Part shown: one piece after another, positions 7,901-15,222 of the stretch
Numbering within the stretch: position 1 is the first letter of the stretch
Layout of the letters: each line of letters starts with the position of its first letter
Origin: Hyphomonadaceae bacterium UBA5336
GTDB lineage: Bacteria > Pseudomonadota > Alphaproteobacteria > Caulobacterales > Hyphomonadaceae
Direction: 5' to 3'
Length of the DNA stretch: 64,000 nucleotides
Assembly: GCA_002408125.1 (NCBI GenBank)
Contig: DHQO01000005.1
Span: forward strand, 1 to 64,000
Made by a program: the position numbers and the translations under genes
Notes under the pieces: model-generated
Told to the model about the DNA's origin: nothing
The model's input: only the letters and a program-made list of their open reading frames with translations
The model's database searches: none

Positions 7901-8218
7901 TTAGGCGGGGTCTTCGGGAATTTTTACGTAGAGAATGCTCTCCTCAACCTTGGTATCAAAAGTCGCGATGTCCTCGGTCAGCGGCTTGCAGAGCGCCCGT
8001 CCTGTCGGGATGTGGAACCGGCCCTGGTGCAGAGGGCATTCAATTTCTTCCCCCTCCAAATAGCCATCCGACAGAAGGGCGCGACCGTGCGAGCAAAGGG
8101 CGGCGGTTGCGTAGAATGCGCCCTCTATCAGGTAAACTGCAATCTGCTTTCCGCCGACAGAAACGGTAGATGGTTCATCTTCTGAATAGTCTTCTACGGA
8201 ACCGGCGCTCTGCCACAT
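7901..8218 (-). CDS. Rieske [2Fe-2S] ferredoxin (oxygenase electron carrier)
   Basis: A 105-residue Rieske ferredoxin with the two ligand pairs Cys42-x-His44 (LCSHGRA) and Cys61-x2-His64 (CPLHQGRF), 16 residues apart as in NahAb/NagAb/BphF-type ferredoxins. It carries one electron at a time from a flavin reductase to a terminal Rieske oxygenase. The plausible partners are the reductase at 22919 and the alpha-beta oxygenase at 20970-22750, about 13 kb away; there is no other Rieske oxygenase in the window. A strong AAGGAG ribosome site precedes the ATG, and two near-identical 16-17-base direct repeats lie in its leader. Confidence 0.93.
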   Translation of the reverse strand: MWQSAGSVEDYSEDEPSTVSVGGKQIAVYLIEGAFYATAALCSHGRALLSDGYLEGEEIECPLHQGRFHIPTGRALCKPLTEDIATFDTKVEESILYVKIPEDPA

Positions 8219-8683
8219 AAGAGGTCTCCTTATTGTTATTCAGGCGTTATTGTCATTCAGCGTCGTTCGCTGGTTCCGCCGAGCCAGCAAGAAGCGACCA
8301 CACGGATCGACCGCCCCCACAGCCGTGACGCTCCATCGACCGATGCGCCTCGTTTTAAGGAGGCGGCCACGGTGCCTGACATGATCCAGTCGGGTCAGAG
8401 GTTCAGGTCGCTGGACAATGCGGTTTCGGATTGGCGCCACAGTGCTTTGCAATCGCATTTGAACGTTTCTCCGAGCTGATGGAGCTAACAATAGCTTCTT
8501 CAGCGGCTTCGTGAAAGAAGCGGTAATTGGACACAGATCATTGAAAATAAAATGTTTTTCCAATCAGGAAAGATTGAATTGCGGAGATTCCAATTGCCCA
8601 CAATTCAATTGCGCACGAGCATACTACTCGGAAATCAAGCTTTGCGTTTCCTCAAGTTTTTTAGGTTCCAAGGAGAGGATCAG
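8219..8683. promoter_or_regulatory. Divergent control region between Rieske ferredoxin and ohr
   Basis: A 465-base gap. Close to the ferredoxin start it has two tandem repeats, TTATTGTTATTCAGGCG (8230-8246) and TTATTGTCATTCAGCG (8247-8262). Close to ohr it has the CAATTG-rich element described separately. Between about 8265 and 8570 I see no gene; the open frames there lack any recognisable family. Confidence 0.5.
8573..8613. promoter_or_regulatory. Probable OhrR operator upstream of ohr
   Basis: ATTGAATTG (8573-8581) and CAATTCAAT (8601-8609) form a perfect 9-bp inverted repeat, and two more CAATTG cores lie at about 8591 and 8606. MarR/OhrR operators in several bacteria are AATTG/CAATT-type inverted repeats, and the element lies 70-110 bases before the ohr start with the ohrR gene just beyond. 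I infer that it is the OhrR target. Confidence 0.55.
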
Positions 8684-9097
8684 ATGGCGATCTACACAGC
8701 GGTGGCGACAGTCAAAGGCGGACGCATGGGCCATGCGCGCTCATCGGACGGTAAGCTGGATGTTGCTCTTTCGGTGCCGAAAGAATTTGGCGGGCCGGGC
8801 GGCGACGGCACAAATCCGGAGCAGTTGTTTGCTGCAGGCTACGGCGCCTGCTTCGAATCGGTCCTGCGTCATCTGGCGGAGGCGGAGAAGAAGCCCCTCG
8901 AGGATGCTTCCATCACGGCGCGCATCGCTGTTGATCCTTCGGCAGGCGGCGCCTTCAAACTTTCAGCAAAGCTGGAAATCACCCTTGAAGGGTTGAGCCG
9001 CGAAGACGGGTTGGAACTGATCGAAAAGGCACACGGGGTCTGTCCTTATTCCAATGCCACGCGCGGAAACATGGACGTGGAGTTTGAGCTTCTCTAG
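8684..9097 (+). CDS. ohr: Organic hydroperoxide resistance protein Ohr
   Basis: A 137-residue OsmC/Ohr-family peroxidase that reduces organic and fatty-acid hydroperoxides. Both catalytic cysteines are present: Cys56 in AAGYGACFESVL and Cys120 in GVCPYSNATRGN. The TNPEQLFAAGY stretch (43-53) is diagnostic of Ohr versus OsmC. The ATG at 8684 has the site AGGAGAGG directly upstream; a longer frame from 8552 is not supported. It is followed by its usual regulator ohrR. Confidence 0.95.
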   Translation: MAIYTAVATVKGGRMGHARSSDGKLDVALSVPKEFGGPGGDGTNPEQLFAAGYGACFESVLRHLAEAEKKPLEDASITARIAVDPSAGGAFKLSAKLEITLEGLSREDGLELIEKAHGVCPYSNATRGNMDVEFELL

Positions 9098-9164
9098 CTG
9101 CCGTTGAAGTGATCGGCAGGCCCGGAGCACGGATTTATCTCTGCGAGAAAGCTGGGGGTAGGCG

Positions 9165-9665
9165 ATGATGCGAAATTCAACTGATCAGAAAGCAAAAGAC
9201 GACATCCCGCTCTTGGATGACATGGTCTGCTTTGCGCTTCATTCTGCTTCTCGCGCATCCGTGGCGGCTTACACGCCTGTTCTGAAGAGATTTGATCTCA
9301 CCTATCTGCAGTATCTGGTCTTGCTGCTGCTTTGGGAAAAGGATGCGCGGTCGGTGGGCGAGATTGCGTCCAGGTTGTACCTCGATTCCGGAACATTGAC
9401 GCCGCTTCTGAAGAGGCTGGAGCGCAAGAAGTACGTGGATCGGCGCCGAGCGGCATCTGATGAGCGTGTTGTGCTCATCCGGTTAACCGCAGGCGGCGAA
9501 GCGATCAAAAGCGACGTGGTTGAGGCGGTGCGAGGCCTGGGCTGCCGCCTGGAAGGCTCCTCAATCGATTTTGAGCTCTTGAAAGAATCCGCTGTTGCGT
9601 TGCGCGACTTGCTGGGAAATGCGGCGAACAATAACGCGAAAAGAAAGGTTCATGACAGCGCATGA
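9165..9665 (+). CDS. ohrR: MarR-family organic-peroxide sensor OhrR
   Basis: A 166-residue MarR regulator. The peroxide-sensing N-terminal motif LLDDMVCFALHSASRA carries the reactive Cys22 found in OhrR proteins, followed by LTYLQYLVLLLLWE and the winged helix (VGEIASRLYLDSGTLTPLLK, about 64-83). In known OhrR proteins oxidation of this cysteine by organic hydroperoxides releases repression of ohr. The C-terminus is longer than average and may hold no second redox cysteine of the usual kind beyond Cys127. The gene follows ohr by 67 bases on the same strand. Confidence 0.93.
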   Translation: MMRNSTDQKAKDDIPLLDDMVCFALHSASRASVAAYTPVLKRFDLTYLQYLVLLLLWEKDARSVGEIASRLYLDSGTLTPLLKRLERKKYVDRRRAASDERVVLIRLTAGGEAIKSDVVEAVRGLGCRLEGSSIDFELLKESAVALRDLLGNAANNNAKRKVHDSA

Positions 9666-9715
9666 ATAATGCACTGCAAGTGAAGTCTAACCAAAGTAGA
9701 GGCGACACTCAGGGC

Positions 9716-9750
9716 AATAAATAGAACAACCATGTGAATAAATCGAACAA
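9716..9750 (+). promoter_or_regulatory. Tandem direct repeat upstream of the TonB-dependent receptor
   Basis: AATAAATAGAACAA (9716-9729) and AATAAATCGAACAA (9737-9750) differ at one base and are offset by 21 bases, two turns of B-DNA. They lie 33 bases before the receptor start, where a regulator could bind twice on the same face. No regulator is assigned. Confidence 0.5.
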
Positions 9751-9782
9751 GATAGAAAATCTATCTGTTATGGGAGGAATTG

Positions 9783-12248
9783 ATGAAAAAACTCTATCAA
9801 AGCTGGAGTGCTCGTTATCTGGGCGCCTGTGGGATTTCTATCGCGTTATGCGCCGCCTCTATGGCTCACGCTCAAGAGGTGGATCCCCAGCCAGCAGAGG
9901 CAAATCCACAAACCGATGGAATCGCCGCCGATGAGGCGGGTGAGGACGAACCTGGGTATCTTGATGTCGTGGTTGTGACTGCGCAGCTGAGGTCTCAGGA
10001 TCTGAGTGATGTCCCGATATCAATGGAAGCTGTTGGGACGGAAGAGCTTGCAGAGCAAAACATCAACTCGTTGTTTGATATCAGCTTGATCAAGCCGTCG
10101 GTAAATATTTCCTCTCATGGCAGGTCATCGGAAATATTCATTCGCGGTGTGGGCTCAGGTCTCAATCAGTTTTTCGATCAGTCGGTCGGCGTCTTTGTGG
10201 ACGGAGTATATCGCGGCCGGTCCCGCACGACTGCATCCGGTCTTTTCGACCTGGAGCGGGTCGAAATCTTGAAAGGCCCACAGTCTCTGTATTTCGGCAA
10301 CAATGCGATCGGCGGTGCATTCAGCGTTGTGACGGCTTCGCCTGGCGAAGAGTTTTCGGGCAACGCCAGAATTCTGTACGGATCCTATGGCCAGTATGCT
10401 CAGGAGGTTGCGGCCGGAGGTCGGGTGGCCGATGGAGTCAAGGTGCGCCTTGCTGCGTTGTCATCTGGTTCAAGGGGATTCCTGACAAACCCTGAAGGGG
10501 GGGAGACGCCGAACTACGACACCGTTGCAGGACGCCTGACGGTGGTGCTGGATCCCACCGACAATCTCGAGATTATCTTGAAGGGCGAAGTAAGCGAATT
10601 CAAGAGTGATGGAATCCGTTCGTTCCAGAACATCAATTGTCCGCCTCCCGCCCCGATGCCAGTCGGGGCTGCGTGTCAGCAGCTTCTTGATGCCGGCGTT
10701 CCTGTCGGGACCGACAACGATTTCGATACAAACAATGCCGGGACTTTCTATGTCGTGAACTCCGAGCAAGCCTCGGCGACTGTAAACTACGATTTCGGCC
10801 CGGCGACGTTGACCTCTGTCTCGGGATACTATGGATACGGTTGGCGCAGTGGCCTGGACGTTGACGGTACGCCGTTCCTGAATGCGAATTCACGTTCCCC
10901 GGAAAACTTCCAGCAGTTCAGCCAGGAATTCAGAGTGGGGTCCAACGGAGATGGGCCGCTCAACTATCTTGCGGGTGTCTACTACCAGACATCAGAACTG
11001 GAAGTCGGCCAGCATGTTGGCTTCTTTGTTCTGGACCCGGTTCTGGAGGCGAACTTTCCTCAACTGGCGCAGTACGGAACATATGGACAGAGAGTTGATG
11101 TTGCTCTCGATGAGGAGTCGTATTCCGCTTTTGGCGCGCTGACATGGGATATGACCGATCGCCTCAGCGCCACGGCGGGCTTGAGATACTCCAATGTCGA
11201 ACGTGATGTCGATCAAACCGTACTCTATGGCAGTGTGTCGAGCGAATACGGGTTTGTTACACCTTACCCCAACGCAGAAAACGAACTCGCTACTTTTCCG
11301 GATGCCTCGACCGGGCTGCAAGGGCTAGCCTCTGGCATAGTTGGCGCTCCTGCTGGACGCCAGAGCCAATCCCGGAGCGATGATGCCTGGCAACCATCTG
11401 TCAACGTTCTGTTCGAGGTGACGCCTGAGGTAAACACCTACGTTTCCTATAGCCGCGGTTTCAAGGCGGGTGGCTTCAATGGCGTCGATCTGAGCGGTGT
11501 GCCAGAGAGAATGCCATTTGAACCGGAAGAAGTGGATGCATATGAATTCGGCGTTAAGGGCGACTTCTTTGATGGAACCTTGCGCGCGAATCTAGCCTTG
11601 TTCCGGAGCGAATACTCAGACTTGCAGACGAGCGTTTCGCTGCCTGGACCGAACAACACGGTTATCGCACTTGTGCGAAACGCAGCGGACCTTGTTTCCC
11701 AGGGCGTTGAAGTCGAAGGCACTCTGGATTTCTATCCGCTGCGCATCGATTTCTCGGGCACATATCTCGACACAACATACGAGAATTTTCCGAACGGTGT
11801 TCAGTCCACGATAGGAACTTTCTGCGGAACCGACTATCAGCTCCCGTTCTGTGCGGGCTTCCCGAACCCAACGCCAGCCTTCCAGGACTTGTCGGGTAAA
11901 AGACCGCCGTTTGCTCCTGAGTTTTCGGGGTCTCTGACCGCGGCCTATGAGTTTAAGATGGAAAACGACTGGACCGTTACCCCAGAACTAACCGGCATCT
12001 ATTCATCGGAGTACTTCCTGACCGGGAACGCCGACCCTCTCGCCCAGCAGGACTCGTATACGCGTCTTGATGCGCGGCTAGGCGTAACGTCTCCGAGCGG
12101 ATTGTGGAACGTTGAGATCGTCGGGCGCAACCTGACCGATGAAACAATCCTGGTGACGGCAATCGGGTTGAGCGGCGCGAACGGTACATACACCGCTGCG
12201 CGGCAGATGCCCCGGAATGTGTCCGCTCAGGTAAGATATTCGTTCTGA
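9783..12248 (+). CDS. TonB-dependent outer-membrane receptor
   Basis: An 821-residue receptor with a Sec signal peptide ending near AHA-QEV (about residue 30), a plug domain (about 60-170, with VTAQLRSQDLSDVPISMEAV and the FIRGVGSG loop) and a 22-strand beta-barrel ending in the terminal aromatic SAQVRYSF. It would import a substrate too large or scarce for porins, powered by TonB-ExbBD. A good GGGAGGAAT ribosome site supports ATG 9783. Receptors of this iron-dicitrate-unlike subgroup often sit in aromatic or terpenoid catabolic clusters of sphingomonads and relatives. The direct neighbours (FAH-family enzyme and flavoprotein) suggest it imports the substrate of this pathway rather than a siderophore, which is inference. 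Confidence 0.93.
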   Translation: MKKLYQSWSARYLGACGISIALCAASMAHAQEVDPQPAEANPQTDGIAADEAGEDEPGYLDVVVVTAQLRSQDLSDVPISMEAVGTEELAEQNINSLFDISLIKPSVNISSHGRSSEIFIRGVGSGLNQFFDQSVGVFVDGVYRGRSRTTASGLFDLERVEILKGPQSLYFGNNAIGGAFSVVTASPGEEFSGNARILYGSYGQYAQEVAAGGRVADGVKVRLAALSSGSRGFLTNPEGGETPNYDTVAGRLTVVLDPTDNLEIILKGEVSEFKSDGIRSFQNINCPPPAPMPVGAACQQLLDAGVPVGTDNDFDTNNAGTFYVVNSEQASATVNYDFGPATLTSVSGYYGYGWRSGLDVDGTPFLNANSRSPENFQQFSQEFRVGSNGDGPLNYLAGVYYQTSELEVGQHVGFFVLDPVLEANFPQLAQYGTYGQRVDVALDEESYSAFGALTWDMTDRLSATAGLRYSNVERDVDQTVLYGSVSSEYGFVTPYPNAENELATFPDASTGLQGLASGIVGAPAGRQSQSRSDDAWQPSVNVLFEVTPEVNTYVSYSRGFKAGGFNGVDLSGVPERMPFEPEEVDAYEFGVKGDFFDGTLRANLALFRSEYSDLQTSVSLPGPNNTVIALVRNAADLVSQGVEVEGTLDFYPLRIDFSGTYLDTTYENFPNGVQSTIGTFCGTDYQLPFCAGFPNPTPAFQDLSGKRPPFAPEFSGSLTAAYEFKMENDWTVTPELTGIYSSEYFLTGNADPLAQQDSYTRLDARLGVTSPSGLWNVEIVGRNLTDETILVTAIGLSGANGTYTAARQMPRNVSAQVRYSF

Positions 12249-12265
12249 GGCATTGAGATAAAGCA

Positions 12266-12345
12266 GAGTGCAGGAGTTCATATCAGACCTTGTGACCAAG
12301 CAAACCTGACCTGGTCTTGAGCAACCTGGCTGAACCCCTGCACTC
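12266..12345 (+). other. Long imperfect inverted repeat between receptor and FAH-family gene
   Basis: GAGTGCAGGAGTTCA (12266-12280) pairs with TGAACCCCTGCACTC (12331-12345) in 14 of 15 positions, and inside it AGACC (12285-12289) pairs with GGTCT (12313-12317). The fold lies between two co-directional genes, ending 18 bases before the next start codon. It may be an attenuator, an RNA-processing site or a repeat unit. Confidence 0.6.
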
Positions 12346-12363
12346 GAACTTTGAGAGGAAGAT

Positions 12364-13242
12364 ATGCAGATCGCTGCGTTCGAGGCCGCCAATCAAACCC
12401 ATCTGGGGATCGTCGTACCGGGTGGGATGATCGATATCTCGAAGCATACCGACATTCGATCGGCCTCACTCGTCGAAATCATCGAAGATTGGGATCGGTA
12501 TTCGCCAGTCTTGGCGAAGCTTGCAGAGATGACGCCGGACTTCGATCTGGACGCCGTTCGCCTGCTGCCGCCCATTGCAAGGCCCGGTAAGATTTTTGCT
12601 CTCGGCATGAACTACAAAGATCACTGCGCCGAAGTGAATGCTCCAGTTCCTGAATATCAGAGCTGGTTTGTGAAGGCTGCGACTGCGGTGAACGGGCCAA
12701 GGGATCCGCTGGAACTGCCGGCGGCTTCCGACCAGCTCGATTATGAAGCCGAGCTGGTCGTCGTGATCGGGAAGAGGGCGAAAAACGTTTCCGAAGACGA
12801 TGCCGCCGATGTGATTTTCGGATACTGCGTAGGCAATGATGTTTCCGTCAGGGACTGGCAGCTTCGAACTCAACAGCATTCTCTGGGCAAGTCGTTCGAT
12901 ACGGCCGCACCTTTTGGCCCGTGGATTACGACGGCCGATTCCGTTGATGTTGCAGATCTGAGGGTTCGCAGTTTCGTCAACGATGAGTTGCGTCAGGACT
13001 CCCGGACAAGCCAGTTCGTATTCAGCGTGCACCAAATGGTGTCCTATTTGAGCCAGGCCATGACCCTGGAGCCTGGAGACATCCTGTATACGGGCACGCC
13101 CAGCGGCGTTGGCATTGCTCAGCCGGGAGGGCCGAAATTCCTCCGCGCGGGCGATATCGTACGCGTAGAGATCGAAGGGTTGGGAGAGATTGAAAACCCT
13201 GTTGTCGAAGGATCCGGCAGATCATCGATTTCAGGAAAGTAG
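12364..13242 (+). CDS. Fumarylacetoacetate hydrolase (FAH) family enzyme
   Basis: A 292-residue single-domain FAH-fold protein. Family motifs are GMNYKDH (81-87), the metal-binding DYEAELVVVIG (126-136), GNDVSVRDWQ (158-167), LGKSFDTAAPFGPW (174-187) and YTGTPSGVG (232-240). Members hydrolyse C-C bonds of diketo acids (fumarylpyruvate, fumarylacetoacetate), isomerise or decarboxylate as in HpaG, or act as oxaloacetate decarboxylases. Given the bicupin and the HpaH/HpaI enzymes nearby, hydrolysis of a maleyl- or fumarylpyruvate-like product or an HpaG-like isomerisation are the likely roles; the sequence alone does not decide. It stands between the TonB receptor and the flavoprotein on the same strand. 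Confidence 0.88.
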   Translation: MQIAAFEAANQTHLGIVVPGGMIDISKHTDIRSASLVEIIEDWDRYSPVLAKLAEMTPDFDLDAVRLLPPIARPGKIFALGMNYKDHCAEVNAPVPEYQSWFVKAATAVNGPRDPLELPAASDQLDYEAELVVVIGKRAKNVSEDDAADVIFGYCVGNDVSVRDWQLRTQQHSLGKSFDTAAPFGPWITTADSVDVADLRVRSFVNDELRQDSRTSQFVFSVHQMVSYLSQAMTLEPGDILYTGTPSGVGIAQPGGPKFLRAGDIVRVEIEGLGEIENPVVEGSGRSSISGK

Positions 13243-13333
13243 GTATCGGGAATTCAGCCGAGTTTCCAGAGAAACGCAATTCGGCGCCTGGACGCGCTCT
13301 TTGCTTAGCTAGTGAACTTAGAAAGGTGTTCTG

Positions 13334-14974
13334 ATGACGAAAAATCAAAGTGAAGCCTCATACGATGTGGTCGTGATCGGCTCTGGCATTTCCGGGTGCG
13401 GGGCGGCGCTTGCCGCCGCAGAACAGGGCATGAAGGTCCTCATGCTTGAGAAAGCCGACAAGCTGGGCGGAGGCTCCAGCTGCGCATACGGGGGTCTCTG
13501 GGTTGGCCAGAACCATATCGCGGCGGGTCAAGGCATCAAAGATGATCGTGACGATGTGATTGACTACATGCGTTTCGTTGGCGGCGACCAGATCAAAGAA
13601 GAGAACATGCTCGCCTATGTCGACAAGTCGCCTGAGGCTCTGAAGTTCTTCGAAAAATGTGGGGTCGAGTTCAAGATTATCAGAGGTTTCCCGGATCATT
13701 ATATCGGAACCCTCGACAGTGCGATGAGGGATGGCCGCAACCTCGAAGTCGAGCTGATCTCTTTGAACGATTTGCCTGAAGAATGGCGAGACAAGATCCT
13801 GTTCCCGCCAAACCACCCAAGCTCGATGACGATCGAGGAAATGGTGGATTGGGGCGGGTTCACCAATCATGCCGGCTGGGACAAGGACGTCATCGAAAAA
13901 CGCCAGGCCGAGAACATTGTGGGCGGCGGCGTCGGTCTGATTACGCATTTCGTGAAGCAATATCTCGCTCGCGGCGGAGAAGCGCGCGTATCATGCGGCG
14001 TCGACCGGCTTGTGCTTGACGATGAAAGGAACGTCACCGGCGTCGTTACGCTATCTGGTGAAGAGATACTGGTGAAGCGGGGAGTTGTCATCGCAACCGG
14101 TGGTTTTGAATCAAACCCGGATCTGGTCAACACATACGAACAACTGCCCGGATATTACTCCATGATGCCCCCGTCAATTACCGGCGACGGAATGATAATG
14201 GGCACTGAGATTGGTGGATCGGTCAAGATTGTTCATAACAATCTGGGTCTCTCTTTAGGGTATATCGTGCCGTCCGATAACCCGGATGAGCCTCCTTACT
14301 TCATGGCGACTGGGATCCAGGAACTGTTTTGCCCTCACACGATGGTGGTGAATGGTGATGGCAAACGTTTCGGGGACGAAGCATTCTTTCAGACCGTCAC
14401 TCACAAGGTGCGTGACTTCGATGTAGCCCGGCACGTGAATCCAAATGCGCCCAGCTATCTGATCTTTGATAGTAGTTATGTGGAGAAATTCTCTTTTGCC
14501 GGTCGTCCGATAGGCGCGGAGGTGCCCGATTGGGTGGCATCCGATGATACCCTCGAAGGATTGGCCGATAAGCTCAAGATCGACAAGAAAGGCTTCAAAA
14601 GCACGATCAAGAGATTCAACAAATTTGCGCAGGAAGGCGTAGATGAGGATTTTGGAAGAGGCCAAAAAGAATGGGCGATCGCCAAGCGTGACCGATTCAG
14701 CAATCATGCGAATCCCAGTTTGGGTGAAATTGCGCAGGCTCCATACTACGGCGTAGAACTCCATCCTGCGACGTTTGGGACGGCTGGTCTCCAGATCAAC
14801 GCCTCCGCGCAAGTGATACATGCAAGAGGGCACCCGATTTCCGGTCTCTACGCTTGCGGCAATGCATCCGCACACACCGATTATGGGGTTGGCTATCAAG
14901 CGGGCTATTCGCTCACTTCCGGTTTCACGTTCGGCTACATCGCTGCATCGCATATGGCGTCTATGGCGACATAG
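13334..14974 (+). CDS. FAD-dependent oxidoreductase, fumarate reductase / 3-ketosteroid dehydrogenase-like
   Basis: A 546-residue flavoprotein of the FAD_binding_2 family. The dinucleotide motif VVIGSGISGCGAA begins at residue 13, the second FAD contact GVVIATGGFESNPD lies near 254-267, and the C-terminal GNASAHTDYGVGYQAGYSLT stretch closes the flavin site. Relatives either reduce activated C=C bonds (fumarate, urocanate) or dehydrogenate ketosteroids. The typical KstD C-terminal YPGPG sequence is replaced by YQAGYS, so steroid dehydrogenation is not a safe call. It lacks a signal peptide, so it is cytoplasmic. In this setting reduction or oxidation of an unsaturated ring-cleavage product is plausible. 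A related protein is encoded convergently at 15223-16851. Confidence 0.85.
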   Translation: MTKNQSEASYDVVVIGSGISGCGAALAAAEQGMKVLMLEKADKLGGGSSCAYGGLWVGQNHIAAGQGIKDDRDDVIDYMRFVGGDQIKEENMLAYVDKSPEALKFFEKCGVEFKIIRGFPDHYIGTLDSAMRDGRNLEVELISLNDLPEEWRDKILFPPNHPSSMTIEEMVDWGGFTNHAGWDKDVIEKRQAENIVGGGVGLITHFVKQYLARGGEARVSCGVDRLVLDDERNVTGVVTLSGEEILVKRGVVIATGGFESNPDLVNTYEQLPGYYSMMPPSITGDGMIMGTEIGGSVKIVHNNLGLSLGYIVPSDNPDEPPYFMATGIQELFCPHTMVVNGDGKRFGDEAFFQTVTHKVRDFDVARHVNPNAPSYLIFDSSYVEKFSFAGRPIGAEVPDWVASDDTLEGLADKLKIDKKGFKSTIKRFNKFAQEGVDEDFGRGQKEWAIAKRDRFSNHANPSLGEIAQAPYYGVELHPATFGTAGLQINASAQVIHARGHPISGLYACGNASAHTDYGVGYQAGYSLTSGFTFGYIAASHMASMAT

Positions 14975-15015
14975 GCCCGGAACCTCCCAGAGTTCAAATC
15001 ATGGCGTTCGATGAG

Positions 15016-15047
15016 ACGGCGCGTTGGCTTAACAGCCAACGCGCCGT
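15016..15047. terminator. Hairpin between convergent flavoprotein genes
   Basis: ACGGCGCGTTGGCT (15016-15029) pairs perfectly with AGCCAACGCGCCGT (15034-15047) around the loop TAAC. It starts 41 bases after the stop of the + strand flavoprotein gene. No T-run follows, but a 14-bp GC-rich stem at this place most likely ends transcription or protects the 3' end. Confidence 0.7.
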
Positions 15048-15222
15048 TCCTCACTCCGCCCGGGTCAGCAAGTGAAACAAAGCGTTTCGCGCCCCCCATC
15101 AATGGCGAGTTGATTTCATCGGATTGTTGGATTCAGTGTGGCAGACTTGCGTACTATTCCATGCTCGGCTTGGCCTTGGCCGCCGGGATTCTGTCTAACT
15201 GTTCGGGGCGTCAAGGCCGGGT

